In this document: positions 37,044 through 46,409 of the stretch, one piece after another
Layout: the number at the start of each line of letters is the position of its first letter
Position numbering within the stretch: the first letter of the stretch is position 1
Assembly (NCBI RefSeq): GCF_019219825.1
Contig: NZ_JAHUXH010000006.1
Coordinates: 1 to 64,000, forward strand
Reading direction: 5' to 3'
DNA from: Streptomyces sp. TRM70350
GTDB lineage: Bacteria > Actinomycetota > Actinomycetes > Streptomycetales > Streptomycetaceae
DNA: 64,000 bases
Notes under the pieces: model-generated
What the model was told of the DNA's origin: nothing
The model's database searches: none
What the model saw: the letters and a program-made list of their open reading frames with translations, nothing else
Translations under genes and position numbers: made by a program

Positions 37044-38657
37044 CTACACGTCACCCGCGCGCCGCCGGCGCGCCCCGGCGGCGACGGCCCAGCCGATGCC
37101 GCCCGCCGCGACCAGCACCAGGGCGATCTCCGGCAGGATGCCGAGCCGGGTGGCGGGCGTCAGGGAGGAGCGCAGCGGTACCTCCTGGACCAGTGAGTCG
37201 GCGACGAACATGCCGGTCCGCTGGGTGATCGTCCCGTCCGGCAGGATGATGGCGCTGACGCCGCTGGTCACCGGTACGGCGACGGTCCGGCTGTGCTCGA
37301 CGGCGCGGACGCGGGACATGGCGAGCTGCTGGTAGGTCATCTCGCTGCGGTCGAAGGTCGCGTTGTTGCTCGGCACGGAGATCATCTGTGCGCCGTCGGT
37401 GACCTCGGAGCGCACCGTCCAGTCGAAGGCCGCCTCGTAGCAGGTGACGAGGCCGACCGTGGCGCCGTCCATGTCGAACACACCCGGCTCGCTGCCCCGG
37501 CTGAAGTCCTGGCGGACCATCGACGTCCAGTTCTTGTTGATCATGTCGAGCAGGGGGCGCAGCGGCAGGTACTCGCCGAACGGCTGGATCTGCCGCTTGT
37601 CGTAGGTGTCGACGGGTCCCTTCTGCGGGTCCCACAGGATCTGCTCGTTGAGGAGCTTGCCGTCGCGCTCGACGACACCGCCGACGGAGATGGGCACGCC
37701 GATCGCCTTGGCCGCGCCGTCGATGACCGCGTAGGCGTCGGGGTTGGCGAAGGGGTCGATGTCGGAGGAGTTCTCCGGCCAGAGCACGAAGTCCGGCTTG
37801 GCCACCTTGCCCGCCTCGACCTCGGCGGCCAGCCGCTCCGTCTCGCGTGCGTGGTAGTCGAGTACGGCACGCCGCTGGGAGTTGAAGTCGAGGCCCGCGC
37901 GCGGGACGTTGCCCTGGACGACGGCGACGGTGGTGGTGCCGTCCTGGGCGCGGTCGCTCACCAGGGGGCGCGCGGCCAGGGCACCCACCACCGGCACGGC
38001 CACGCTGAGCAGCGCCACGACCGCCGCTCCGCGCCGTACCGCGCGCGTGCGCCGCGCGTCCAGGCCCAGACGTACGACGTCGTACAGGCCGAAGCCGCAC
38101 AGGACGACCGCGAAGCCGAGCACCGGGGTGCCGCCGACCGCGGCCAGCGGCAGGAAGACACCGTCCGCCTGCCCGAAGGCGATCTTGCCCCAGGGGAAGC
38201 CGTCGAACGGCACACGCGCGCGTGCCGCCTCACCGGCGACCCACACCGCGGCAGCCCACAAAGGCCAGCCCGGCAGCTTGGCCACCGCCGCCACCCCCAC
38301 GCCCACCAGGGCGACGAAGATCGCCTCGATCGCCACCAGGGCGAGCCAGGGGCCCGGACCGACCTCCACGCCGGTCCACACCAGCAGCGGCAGCAGGAAG
38401 CCGAGGCCGAAGAGGTAACCCAGACCGAGGGCCGCCTTCCAGCCGCGGCCGCGCAGCACCCAGCCGAAGACCGCGAAGGCCGGCAGGGCCAGCCACCACA
38501 GGGTGCGCGGCGGGAAGCTGACGTAGAGGAGCACTCCGGAGAGCGCTGCGGCGGCTGCCGGAACGAGGCGGCGCAGCCACCGCGCGGCGCGCGACTCGGG
38601 CGCGGTTCGCGGGCGTACGGCGTCCGACTCGTCCACGGAGGTTGCGGTGACGGTCAC
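37044..38657 (-). CDS. lnt: Apolipoprotein N-acyltransferase
   Basis: This membrane enzyme adds the third acyl chain to the N-terminal Cys of lipoproteins. The 537-residue protein has about six N-terminal transmembrane helices and a periplasm-facing nitrilase domain, then a final C-terminal helix. The catalytic triad is visible: Glu295 in LWPENSSD, Lys354 in DKRQIQPFGEY and Cys406 in VTCYEAAFD, matching Glu267/Lys335/Cys387 of E. coli Lnt. Streptomyces do N-acylate lipoproteins, so it is expected to be active. The GTG at 38657 is the preferred start; the sequence before it (Pro/Arg-rich) is unlikely to be coding. Confidence 0.93.
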   Translation of the reverse strand: MTVTATSVDESDAVRPRTAPESRAARWLRRLVPAAAAALSGVLLYVSFPPRTLWWLALPAFAVFGWVLRGRGWKAALGLGYLFGLGFLLPLLVWTGVEVGPGPWLALVAIEAIFVALVGVGVAAVAKLPGWPLWAAAVWVAGEAARARVPFDGFPWGKIAFGQADGVFLPLAAVGGTPVLGFAVVLCGFGLYDVVRLGLDARRTRAVRRGAAVVALLSVAVPVVGALAARPLVSDRAQDGTTTVAVVQGNVPRAGLDFNSQRRAVLDYHARETERLAAEVEAGKVAKPDFVLWPENSSDIDPFANPDAYAVIDGAAKAIGVPISVGGVVERDGKLLNEQILWDPQKGPVDTYDKRQIQPFGEYLPLRPLLDMINKNWTSMVRQDFSRGSEPGVFDMDGATVGLVTCYEAAFDWTVRSEVTDGAQMISVPSNNATFDRSEMTYQQLAMSRVRAVEHSRTVAVPVTSGVSAIILPDGTITQRTGMFVADSLVQEVPLRSSLTPATRLGILPEIALVLVAAGGIGWAVAAGARRRRAGDV

Positions 38658-38840
38658 TCCGGGAGTGTACGGCGGCGGCCTCGGCGGCCGACAGCGTGGT
38701 CCGGACGCCCCCGCACGCCGGTGCCAACGCATCGACAAGCCGTCACCGTGCGCCCGAGCCCAGGTCGCGCGGCGGGGCGGCAGGGCCCGGCGCAGGTCGG
38801 GAAGCGGCCGGTTGCGGGGGGACGGGTGGGGTCCAGGGGA

Positions 38841-39874
38841 GTGACGTCGGTGGCCGGTGCGGAGGCCGACGGCGGAAGACAGAGCGCCTCCGACACGGCG
38901 GGTGTGGTGCTCGGCGCCTGTGCCCTCTGGCCGCTGATCCCGGCTGCCGCGCACGGCGGGCGCCCGGAAGGCGTGCTGCCGACGGTGCCGGCCGCGTGGG
39001 CGCCGGTTACGCCGCGGGCCGCATCTGCGGAGCGCTCGCGCCGGTCGCCGCGCCCCTTGACCGGGGCGCTCGCCGGAGTCGCACTGACGATCGGCGTCCC
39101 GCACCTCGCCCCGGGGCTGCAGCCCGGCGTGCCACTGGGCCACGCGGGCGCCACCGCCGCCCTGCTCGCGCTGTCCACCGGCGCCGCGGCTGCGCCGCCT
39201 GGGTCCACGGCCGTACCGGCGGTGCGGTCGGCCCTGTGGGCGTCGGCGGCCGGGATCGTGGCGACGGCGGCCCTGCTCGGCTCGATCACCGGCGTCGTGG
39301 CCAGTGCCGCGGTGCTGCTGTGCTCACTGGCGGTCGGCCGGGTGGGCCACCGCGGGGTCGGCCTCGCCGCTCTGGCCGCAGTGACGGCGCTGGTGACCGG
39401 CCTGACCTGGGCGGTCGCGAGCAGCGCACCGCCCGAGGGGCTCGCCGCGTCCCTGAAGGATCCGCCGACCCGGCACCGGGTGGAGCTGTGGCAGGACGCG
39501 CTGGCGCCGACCCGCCAGGGCAGGGGAGTTCAGCGCGACCTCGGTCGCGTCCCCGCCGTCCGACGGCAGGCCCCACTCCGCGCTGTTGCAGCAGGCGGCC
39601 GAACAGGGAGCCGTCGGGGTGGCGCTGCCGGCGGCGGTCTTCTGCTGGGTGCTGTACGCCCTGTGGCGTACAGCACGACCCACGCCGGTCGTCCTCAGCG
39701 CGGGCGCGGCACTGACGGCGCTCGCGGCCGTCGCCGCGGTGGGCAACGCGCTTCAGCTTCACGGTGGTGTCGGTGGGCGCCGGGCTGCTCGCGGGGCCGG
39801 CCACGGCACGTCCACCGGCGGAAGAGCCGACGCGTCAGCAGAGCGCCGTACCGGGAGACCGGCAGGTGCCGTGA
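38841..39874 (+). pseudogene. O-antigen ligase-like membrane protein, frameshifted
   Basis: A hydrophobic protein starts at GTG 38841 or 38850 (AGGGGA upstream) with several transmembrane segments and reads to RHRVELWQDALAPTRQG, the conserved family segment. Near 39521 the frame changes and a few residues of the usual G-x-GPG motif are missing. The next frame reads FSATSVASPPSDGRPHSALL and QQAAEQGAVGVALPAA. Near 39750 the frame changes again to FSFTVVSVGAGLLAGPATARP, ending at 39874. The two shifts and small deletion suggest a decayed gene, unless they are sequence errors. It is divergent from lnt. Confidence 0.65.
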
Positions 39875-39898
39875 CCGGGCGGGCCGCTCCCCGGGGCC

Positions 39899-40447
39899 TC
39901 AGCGCACCGTCCCCGGTGTGGTCGGCCGCAGCCGCTCCTTGATGATCCGTACGGCCGTCTCGGCGTTGTCCACGGTGATCGTGAACGTGTGGCCGTCCCA
40001 CAGCCGCAGCTCCACGCCCTCGCCACGCCGTACGACGACCGCGGTGCCCTTCTCGGGCCGCCAGCGGTAGCCCCAACCGCCCCAGTGGCGCGGGGTGACG
40101 TGCGGGACGAACTCCGCGCCGACGACCTGTGACAGCGGGATACGGCGGCGCGGTACACCCATGTGGCCGCAGCGCACCTCAAGGGACTCCTTGTCCACCC
40201 GCAGGGCGACGTGCACGAAGGCGAGGGTCCCGCACAGGACCAGCAGTCCGGCGGCGATGCAGCCGACGACGGACATCACCAGCGGTGCGAGGCCGTCGTC
40301 GGTCCACGCGGAGGCTACGGCCAGCTCGATGCCGAGCGCGACGCAGGCGGCCCCGACCAGCGCCAGCAGCCACTGGACCCGGTTGGTGGCCCGGCCGGTC
40401 CAGACATCGGGATTCGGGGTGCGCTCGCCGTGGGGGTGGTCCCTCAT
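39899..40447 (-). CDS. Two-helix membrane protein with PH-like domain
   Basis: This 182-residue protein has two hydrophobic segments near residues 27-47 (WLLALVGAACVALGIELAVA) and 55-80. A C-terminal PH-like beta region follows (RVDKESLEVRCGHMGVPRRRIPLSQVVGAEFV ... GTAVVVRRGEGVELRLW DG), as in bacterial PH/DUF domain membrane proteins of actinomycetes. No enzymatic motif is visible and the role is unknown. It reads on the minus strand opposite the end of the O-antigen-ligase-like pseudogene. Confidence 0.8.
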   Translation of the reverse strand: MRDHPHGERTPNPDVWTGRATNRVQWLLALVGAACVALGIELAVASAWTDDGLAPLVMSVVGCIAAGLLVLCGTLAFVHVALRVDKESLEVRCGHMGVPRRRIPLSQVVGAEFVPHVTPRHWGGWGYRWRPEKGTAVVVRRGEGVELRLWDGHTFTITVDNAETAVRIIKERLRPTTPGTVR

Positions 40448-40554
40448 ACCATCGAGACTACTCAGGTTTCGCTGAGCGGGTAGCGGGGTCGCACACAGTG
40501 ACGGGCCGGGCAGGGGTTGGTGCGGACCGAGGGGTTCCGATCAGTGATCGGCCG

Positions 40555-41340
40555 TCATCGAACGGGGCTGACGGCCGCGAGCATGCGGCCTTCCTCGTAT
40601 GTCAGGGCGGCCGCGGGCAGCGCGCCCTCACGACCGCTCAGCAGCACCGTCACGCCGCCGAGGGACGTGGCCCCGGGTTCGGGACGCGCGCCGATCCGGC
40701 GCAGCGCCTGGGCGGCCACCGCTCCGGCGGAGCCGTGCAGGACGAGCGGGGGCAGGCCGGGGCGCTGCACGGCGGTGCGGATGCGTTCGGCGACCAGCTC
40801 GTAGTGGGTGCAGCCCAGGACGACGGTCGTGACGTCGTCCGGGGTCAGCTCGGCGGCCGCCGCGACGGCGGCGTCGATGGCCGTCTCGTCAGCGCGTTCG
40901 ACCGCTTCCGCGAGTCCCCAGCACGGCACCTCGGTGACCTTCACGCCCTCGGCGAAGTTCTCGATGAGTCCGCGCTGGTAGGGGCTGCCGGTGGTGGCGG
41001 GCGTGGCCCAGATCGCGACGGGGCCGCCGCCGGCCGCGGCCGGCTTGATCGCCGGGACGGTGCCGATGACCGGCAGCGCGGGTTCCAGGCGGGCGCGCAG
41101 GGCGGTCAGGGCGTGCACGGTCGCGGTGTTGCAGCCGACGATGAGCGCGTCGGGCCGGTGCGCGGCGGCCGCCTCGGCGACGGCCAGGGCGCGCTCGGTG
41201 AGGTCCTGAGGCGTGCGGGGCCCCCAGGGCATGCCGTCGGGGTCGAGGGAGAGTACGAGATCGGCGTCGGGGCGCAGGCGCCGTACCGCTGCGGTGGCCG
41301 CCAGCAGACCGATTCCGGAGTCCATGAGCGCGATCTTCAC
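40555..41340 (-). CDS. Aspartate/glutamate racemase family protein (MurI-like)
   Basis: This PLP-independent racemase-type protein has 261 residues. The N-terminal ALMDSGIGLLAATAAVRRL (usual FDSGVGGL) supplies the Asp/Ser pocket. The first catalytic Cys is in VGCNTATVHAL and the second in LGCTHYELVAERI, with the accompanying His. It could supply D-glutamate for peptidoglycan, but the diverged N-terminal motif suggests it may be a paralogue of the housekeeping MurI. The GTG at 41340 is inferred from the alignment of the start with the family. It is divergent from the glycosyltransferase gene. Confidence 0.85.
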   Translation of the reverse strand: MKIALMDSGIGLLAATAAVRRLRPDADLVLSLDPDGMPWGPRTPQDLTERALAVAEAAAAHRPDALIVGCNTATVHALTALRARLEPALPVIGTVPAIKPAAAGGGPVAIWATPATTGSPYQRGLIENFAEGVKVTEVPCWGLAEAVERADETAIDAAVAAAAELTPDDVTTVVLGCTHYELVAERIRTAVQRPGLPPLVLHGSAGAVAAQALRRIGARPEPGATSLGGVTVLLSGREGALPAAALTYEEGRMLAAVSPVR

Positions 41341-41397
41341 CGGGCCACGATAGACGATGGCCCTCTTGCGGCCGGTCCGGTGGGGCAGACTGCGCGG

Positions 41398-42573
41398 GTG
41401 AGCGCCTTCCTGTGGATCGCCGCCGGATCCCTCGCCGCCTGGCTGTGGCTGCTGCTCTGTCAGGGCTTCTTCTGGCGTACGGATGTTCGGTTGCCGCCCC
41501 GGACGGAACCCGCCGTCTGGCCGTCCGTGGGTGTGGTCGTCCCCGCGCGCGACGAGGCCGCGGTGCTGCCGACCAGCCTGCCGTCGCTGCTCAGGCAGGA
41601 CTATCCGGGGCGGGCCGAGGTCTTCCTCGTGGACGACGGCAGTACGGACGGCACCGGGGAGCTGGCGCGCGAGCTGGCGCGTCGGTACGGCGGGCTGCCG
41701 TTGACCGTGGGCTCGCCCGGTGAGCCGCCCGCGGGCTGGACCGGCAAGCTCTGGGCGGTGCGGCACGGCATCGGCCTCGCACGCGCGCGTGCCCCCGAGT
41801 ACCTGCTGCTGACGGACGCCGACATCGCGCACGCGCCGGACAGTCTGCGCGAGCTGGTGGCGGCGGCGCGCACCGGCGGCTACGACCTCGTCTCCCAGAT
41901 GGCGCGGCTGCGCGTCGAGAGCCTGTGGGAGCGGCTCGTCGTTCCGGCCTTCGTCTACTTCTTCGCACAGCTGTACCCGTTCCGCCGGATCGGCCGGAAG
42001 GGGGCGCGGACCGCCGCCGCGGCGGGTGGCTGTGTACTGCTGCGCACCGAGGCCGCCGAGCGGGCGCGGATCCCCGACGCCATCCGGCACGCCGTCATCG
42101 ACGACGTGGCCCTCGCGCAGGCCGTCCGAGGCAGCGGCGGGCAGCTCTGGCTGGGGCTCGCCGAGCGGGTGGACAGCGTGCGCCCCTATCCCCGGCTGCA
42201 CGATCTGTGGCGCATGGTCTCGCGCAGCGCCTACGCCCAGCTGCGGCACAACCCGCTCGTGCTGGCCGGGACGGTCGCCGGGCTGGCGGTGGTGTACCTG
42301 GTGCCGCCCGCAGCGCTCGTCGTGGGCCTGTCCCTGGGGAGTACGGCGACGGCGGCGCTGGGCGCCCTGGCATGGCTCGTGATGACGGCGACGTACGTCC
42401 CCATGCTCCGCTACTACGAGCAGCCGCTGTGGCTCGCTCCCCTGCTGCCGTTCACCGCGTTTCTGTACCTCCTCATGACGGTCGATTCCGCGGTGCGGCA
42501 CTACAGGGGACGCGGTGCGGCCTGGAAGGGCCGCACCTACACGCGTCCGGACACCGTCCCCGACGAGGGATGA
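41398..42573 (+). CDS. hpnB: HpnB-type family 2 glycosyltransferase
   Basis: The 391-residue membrane glycosyltransferase has an N-terminal helix (FLWIAAGSLAAWLWLLLCQG) and the GT2 fold VVVPARDEAAVLPTSLPSLL. Nucleotide/metal binding is seen in FLVDDGSTDGTGEL and the DxD-like LLTDADIAHAPDSL, with GWTGKLWAVRHG between them, and three C-terminal helices follow. The combination with RTAAAAGGCVLLRTEAAE and IDDVALAQAVRG is characteristic of hopene-associated HpnB. Here it is not within a hopanoid cluster, so a hopanoid role is by family only. The GTG start is at 41398. Confidence 0.88.
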   Translation: MSAFLWIAAGSLAAWLWLLLCQGFFWRTDVRLPPRTEPAVWPSVGVVVPARDEAAVLPTSLPSLLRQDYPGRAEVFLVDDGSTDGTGELARELARRYGGLPLTVGSPGEPPAGWTGKLWAVRHGIGLARARAPEYLLLTDADIAHAPDSLRELVAAARTGGYDLVSQMARLRVESLWERLVVPAFVYFFAQLYPFRRIGRKGARTAAAAGGCVLLRTEAAERARIPDAIRHAVIDDVALAQAVRGSGGQLWLGLAERVDSVRPYPRLHDLWRMVSRSAYAQLRHNPLVLAGTVAGLAVVYLVPPAALVVGLSLGSTATAALGALAWLVMTATYVPMLRYYEQPLWLAPLLPFTAFLYLLMTVDSAVRHYRGRGAAWKGRTYTRPDTVPDEG

Positions 42574-42586
42574 GTCCTCCGAGGGC

Positions 42587-43873
42587 TCACTTGCGGCCGG
42601 GCGTCCAGTTCATGCCCCACCCGTAGGCGCGGTCGACGGCCCGCTGCATGCTCACCCCGCGGTCGGGCACCAGGTAGCGGGCCTCGCGCTGGACGACCAG
42701 GTCCGAGCCGGTGTTGGTGATGAGCGCGAGCGCGCACACCGGGGAGGGGACCGTGCACTCGTCCAGGGAGAAGTCGATCGGCGCGCCGAACTGCGGATGC
42801 AGGGTGACCGTGGCGTGCAGGTCGGCGAAGGAACTGGCGCCCTCGTAGATGGTGACGAAGACGAGGATCCGCCGGAACGCCTGCTTGTGGTCGAGGTTGA
42901 TGGTGAGGTTCTCGCCGCTCTCCACGGCACCGGTGCGGTCGTCGCCGTCCAGGTGGATGTACGGCGGCTGGTGCAGCGACCCGAACGCGTTGCCGAGAGC
43001 CTGTACGACGCCCTTGCTGCCGTCGTTGAGCTCGTACAGGGCGCACAGGTCGAGGTCGAGGTCGAGGTCCGAGTGCCGGGCGACCGCACGGCCGCGCTTG
43101 CCGCCCCACCCCGAGAACTGTTGGCGCACCTGCCAGTTGAGGTTCACACGCATGGCGCCCGAGGTACCGCCCTGCTTGGTGAGCGACACCGACGGGGAGG
43201 CCTTGGTGAGGGTGACCTTGGTGAGCTGGACGGGCGCCGTCGGGACGGGCGGCGGCGCGGTGGGGGCAGGCTGGGTGGTGGTCACCGGCGGGCCGGTGGG
43301 GACGGGCGGCGTCGTGGTCACCGGCGGCGCGCTGGGTGCCGTGTGCTGCGGCTCGTCCACCGTGATGCCGAAGTCCGTGGCCAGGCCCTCCAGGCCGCTG
43401 CTGTAGCCCTGGCCGACGGCACGGAACTTCCACGCGCCCTGGCGCCGGTAGAACTCGCCGAGCACAAAGGCCGTTTCCACGGTCGCGCCCGCGCTGTCGA
43501 ACCGGGCGACCACCGCGCCCCGGGCGGCGTCCTTGACCTCGATGTACAGACCGGGCACCTGCGCGAACGTCCCGCCGTCCGCGGACGCGGCGAGCACGAC
43601 CGTCTCGATGCCGGGCTCCACACGCGCGAGGTCGACCAGCAGCGTGTCGGTGATCCGGCCGCCGACGTCCCGCTTGCCCTCGTGCCGGATCGCTCCGGAG
43701 GAGTGCTGCGGCTGGTTGTAGAAGACGAAATCCGCGTCCGAGCGAACCTTTCCGCTCACCAGCAACAGCGCCGAGGCATCGGTGTCGGGCACGCCCGCAC
43801 CGGAGCGCCACCCCAGTTCCACTCGCAGCGCCGTCGTCGGCACCGGGACATTCGATCCCTTCGGCATTGACAT
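42587..43873 (-). CDS. Double TerD-domain protein (tellurium-resistance/stress family)
   Basis: The 428-residue cytosolic protein has an N-terminal TerD domain ([29 protein letters not shown]) and a Pro/Thr-rich linker at about residues 175-215. A second Ter-type domain follows ([37 protein letters not shown]). TerD domains bind Ca2+ through such acidic loops. Members are linked to tellurite, phage and oxidative stress and to differentiation in Streptomyces. There are no other ter genes nearby. The start ATG is set at 43873 (MSMPKG); 43867 is possible. Confidence 0.9.
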   Translation of the reverse strand: MSMPKGSNVPVPTTALRVELGWRSGAGVPDTDASALLLVSGKVRSDADFVFYNQPQHSSGAIRHEGKRDVGGRITDTLLVDLARVEPGIETVVLAASADGGTFAQVPGLYIEVKDAARGAVVARFDSAGATVETAFVLGEFYRRQGAWKFRAVGQGYSSGLEGLATDFGITVDEPQHTAPSAPPVTTTPPVPTGPPVTTTQPAPTAPPPVPTAPVQLTKVTLTKASPSVSLTKQGGTSGAMRVNLNWQVRQQFSGWGGKRGRAVARHSDLDLDLDLCALYELNDGSKGVVQALGNAFGSLHQPPYIHLDGDDRTGAVESGENLTINLDHKQAFRRILVFVTIYEGASSFADLHATVTLHPQFGAPIDFSLDECTVPSPVCALALITNTGSDLVVQREARYLVPDRGVSMQRAVDRAYGWGMNWTPGRK

Positions 43874-44166
43874 GTCCGCCCCCATCCCCGGTCACCCCGC
43901 CAGGTCGCGTCCCGGCAGCCCATCGGGTTCTCCGTGCGTTCCAACTTATTGCCCATGGCGTCGAACGCCCATCAGGAGCACGCAAAGACCACTGGCCAAC
44001 CGCCGGTAACCCACTGGGAACTGAGCCTTTACACGATTCGGAGGCCACTTGGCGCCCCTTTTTCCCAGGTTCGCTCGCATTGGGGATCCCACGTCACCGC
44101 GGACACGGAAAACAACCCTCTTATCGGTCTCCCCAACCAGCACATCGTGGGCTTAACTTATGTGCC

Positions 44167-44601
44167 ATGACCTCCCCCCGCTCCACCTATGGCGGCGGCT
44201 ACTACTCCGCCTCCTTCCCGGACACCCCGATCTACGACTCGCTCGTGGCCGAGCGGGGCACCCCGCAGATCGCCCCGATCCGGGTCCCCGCCGCGTACGA
44301 CACGCCGGGCAGCCACCTGCCCGCCCTCCCGTCCGCGCTGCCCGCCCTCCCGGCGGCCCCCTCCCAGCCCGCCTACGGCTACCCGCAGGCGCCGCAGCCC
44401 GCTCCGCTGCAGCAGGCGCCGACCGCGTACATCCCGCAGCAGGCCGCCGCGCCGCGCGGCTACCCCGGCCCGCAACCGCAGCAGCCCCGCCCCGGGGCGC
44501 CCGGCGGCACGGGGTACGAGGCGATGCGCCCGGCGGCTCCGCGGCCTGCCCCGGCGCCGTATCAGGACCCGTACAACAACCAGCAGTACCGCGGCTACTG
44601 A
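44167..44601 (+). CDS. Pro/Ala/Tyr-rich small protein (DUF6643-like)
   Basis: The 144-residue low-complexity protein starts MTSPRSTYGGGYYSASFPDTPIYDSL, a conserved Streptomyces N-terminus. It continues with Pro/Ala/Gln-rich sequence and ends NNQQYRGY. No signal peptide or transmembrane segment is seen, so it is probably a disordered cytoplasmic protein. There is no ribosome-binding site directly before the ATG, so a leaderless mRNA is possible. The 293-bp AT-richer gap to the TerD gene holds its promoter. The function is unknown. Confidence 0.75.
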   Translation: MTSPRSTYGGGYYSASFPDTPIYDSLVAERGTPQIAPIRVPAAYDTPGSHLPALPSALPALPAAPSQPAYGYPQAPQPAPLQQAPTAYIPQQAAAPRGYPGPQPQQPRPGAPGGTGYEAMRPAAPRPAPAPYQDPYNNQQYRGY

Positions 44602-44643
44602 TCATCCCTCGGGGGTGTCGGTGCCGCCTGGCACGATGGCCTC

Positions 44644-45468
44644 ATGGGGAACGCGGAGCTGCACTCGATTCACGTCCACCCGGTCAAGTCGCTCCGGGGC
44701 CTGGCGCCCCGTGAGGCCGTCGTGGAGCCGTGGGGGCTGGTCGGGGACAGGCGCTGGGTGCTGATCGACGACGGGGGAAAGGTCGTCACCCAACGCCGGC
44801 AGCCGCGCCTTGCGCTGGCCGCCGCCGAGCTCCCGCCCGGCGGCGGCGTCCGGCTGTCCGCGCCCGGCCTCGACCCGCTGACCGTGCCCGTCCCGGAGCC
44901 GGCCGGCACGGTCACGCTGGACATCTTCGGGAACAAGGTGGAGGGGGTCCTCGCCGACGACGCCGCGCACGCGTGGTGCAGTGCGTACGTCGGTGCGGGG
45001 ACCCGTCTGGTCCACATGGACGACCCGGCCACCCGCCGGCGGATCGACCCGGAGTACGCGTTGCCCGGCGAGACGGTCACGTTCGCCGACGGCTATCCCC
45101 TGCTGCTCACCTCGCTCGCCTCCCTCGACGCCCTGAACGCGCTGATGGCCGAGGACGGTGTGGCCGAGGAGGGCCCGCTGCCGATGAACCGCTTCCGGCC
45201 GAACGTGGTCGTCACGGGCACCGCGCCGTGGGCCGAGGACGACTGGAGAAGCATCACCATCGGCGAGGTCGAGTTCCGCGTCGCCAAGATGTGCGGCCGG
45301 TGCGTCGTGACGACGACCGACCAGAGCACCGGCGAGCGCGGGCGGGAGCCCCTGCACACCCTCGGGCGGCACCGCCGCATCGGCGGAAAACTGGTCTTCG
45401 GTCAGAATCTCGTGCCCCGGTCACAGGGCACGATCCGGGTCGGTGACCCGGTCCGCGTCCTCGAATGA
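44644..45468 (+). CDS. MOSC domain protein with N-terminal MOSC beta-barrel
   Basis: The 274-residue protein opens with IHVHPVKSLRGLAPREAVVEPWGLVGDRRW, the MOSC N-terminal barrel. The MOSC domain follows, with NRFRPNVVVTGTAPWAED and the conserved Cys in AKMCGRCVVTTTDQSTGE. The Cys coordinates molybdenum in the mARC/YcbX-type N-hydroxylated-compound reductases. It likely reduces N-hydroxylated substrates with a ferredoxin partner, but the C-terminal 2Fe-2S domain of YcbX is absent. It stands alone. Confidence 0.9.
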   Translation: MGNAELHSIHVHPVKSLRGLAPREAVVEPWGLVGDRRWVLIDDGGKVVTQRRQPRLALAAAELPPGGGVRLSAPGLDPLTVPVPEPAGTVTLDIFGNKVEGVLADDAAHAWCSAYVGAGTRLVHMDDPATRRRIDPEYALPGETVTFADGYPLLLTSLASLDALNALMAEDGVAEEGPLPMNRFRPNVVVTGTAPWAEDDWRSITIGEVEFRVAKMCGRCVVTTTDQSTGERGREPLHTLGRHRRIGGKLVFGQNLVPRSQGTIRVGDPVRVLE

Positions 45469-45646
45469 GCGATATCGCCGGGGAGTGCGGTCGGGCGGGA
45501 ACCCGCGAGCGGGACCCGGGCGTTGGGCGTTCGTGAGACGTTCATGAAGGGCCCCGGGCACAGGTGATGTCGCTCTCTCTTTGACCGGGACCGCGTGCGA
45601 GCGGCTCCGCCGGGGGTTGTCATGGAGGCGGAAGGGGGTGCGGGAC

Positions 45647-46249
45647 ATGCGCGCTGTTCGCGGCCTGTGGCGCTGGCGGCACAATCCACTGCGCCGCACG
45701 ACCGATCTCGTCGAGGCCTGGGTGGCGCTGGCCGCCCTGCTGCTGATCCTCCTCGTCGCGCCCGTGATCGGCTTCCTCGCCGGCTCCGCCGCCCAGGACA
45801 GCCTCCAGCAGTCCGTCCGCGAACAGCGCGCCTCCCGGCACCTGGTGACGGCCACCGTCGTCCGGGAACTGGAGGCTTCCACGCTTGCCGCCGACCCCGA
45901 GACGGCCTCGCGGGACAGCAGGACGCGCGTGCTCGCCCACTGGACCGCCCCGGACGGCACCGACCTGAACGGCCCGGTCGTCACCCACCTCAAGTCCCCC
46001 GAGCCGGGCGACCGGTTCGCGATATGGACGGACGAGCGGGGGCGCATGGTGGCCCGCCCACTGGACCCCGCCACGGCGACGACGCACGCCGTCCTCGCCG
46101 GGTTCGGCGCGGCGCTGCTGACCGCGTGTCTGGCCGAGGGCGTCAGACGGCTGATCGTCGGGCGCATGGTCCTTCGCCGGTACGCCCGTTGGGACCAGGC
46201 ATGGAACCGGGTGGGCCCGGACTGGGGCAGGACCGGCACCGGCAGCTGA
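45647..46249 (+). CDS. Rv1733c-like membrane protein
   Basis: The 200-residue membrane protein has two transmembrane helices: VALAALLLILLVAPVIGFLAG near residue 27 and AVLAGFGAALLTACLAEGV near residue 150. A ~90-residue extracytoplasmic segment lies between them. The N-terminus RGLWRWRHNPLRRTTDLVEAW is the signature of the actinobacterial Rv1733c family, whose function is unknown. GAAGGGGGTG lies upstream of the ATG at 45647. Confidence 0.85.
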   Translation: MRAVRGLWRWRHNPLRRTTDLVEAWVALAALLLILLVAPVIGFLAGSAAQDSLQQSVREQRASRHLVTATVVRELEASTLAADPETASRDSRTRVLAHWTAPDGTDLNGPVVTHLKSPEPGDRFAIWTDERGRMVARPLDPATATTHAVLAGFGAALLTACLAEGVRRLIVGRMVLRRYARWDQAWNRVGPDWGRTGTGS

Positions 46250-46409
46250 CAGCCTTCCGGCTCCGGTCAACCCGGCGTCCGCGCGCACGCTACGGTGGAC
46301 CGGCCGAAGCGAACTTCGGCATCGACCTGCGCGCGAGCCAGTTCAGGGGCGCGTCGGCCCGAGGGCGAACGAGCCATCAGTACGACCGAGGTGGGGGCAC
46401 AACAACGCC

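Noticed and set aside
42587..43873. Part of a full tellurite-resistance (ter) operon
   Set aside because: Only one TerD-domain gene is present; the neighbours are a glycosyltransferase and a low-complexity protein.
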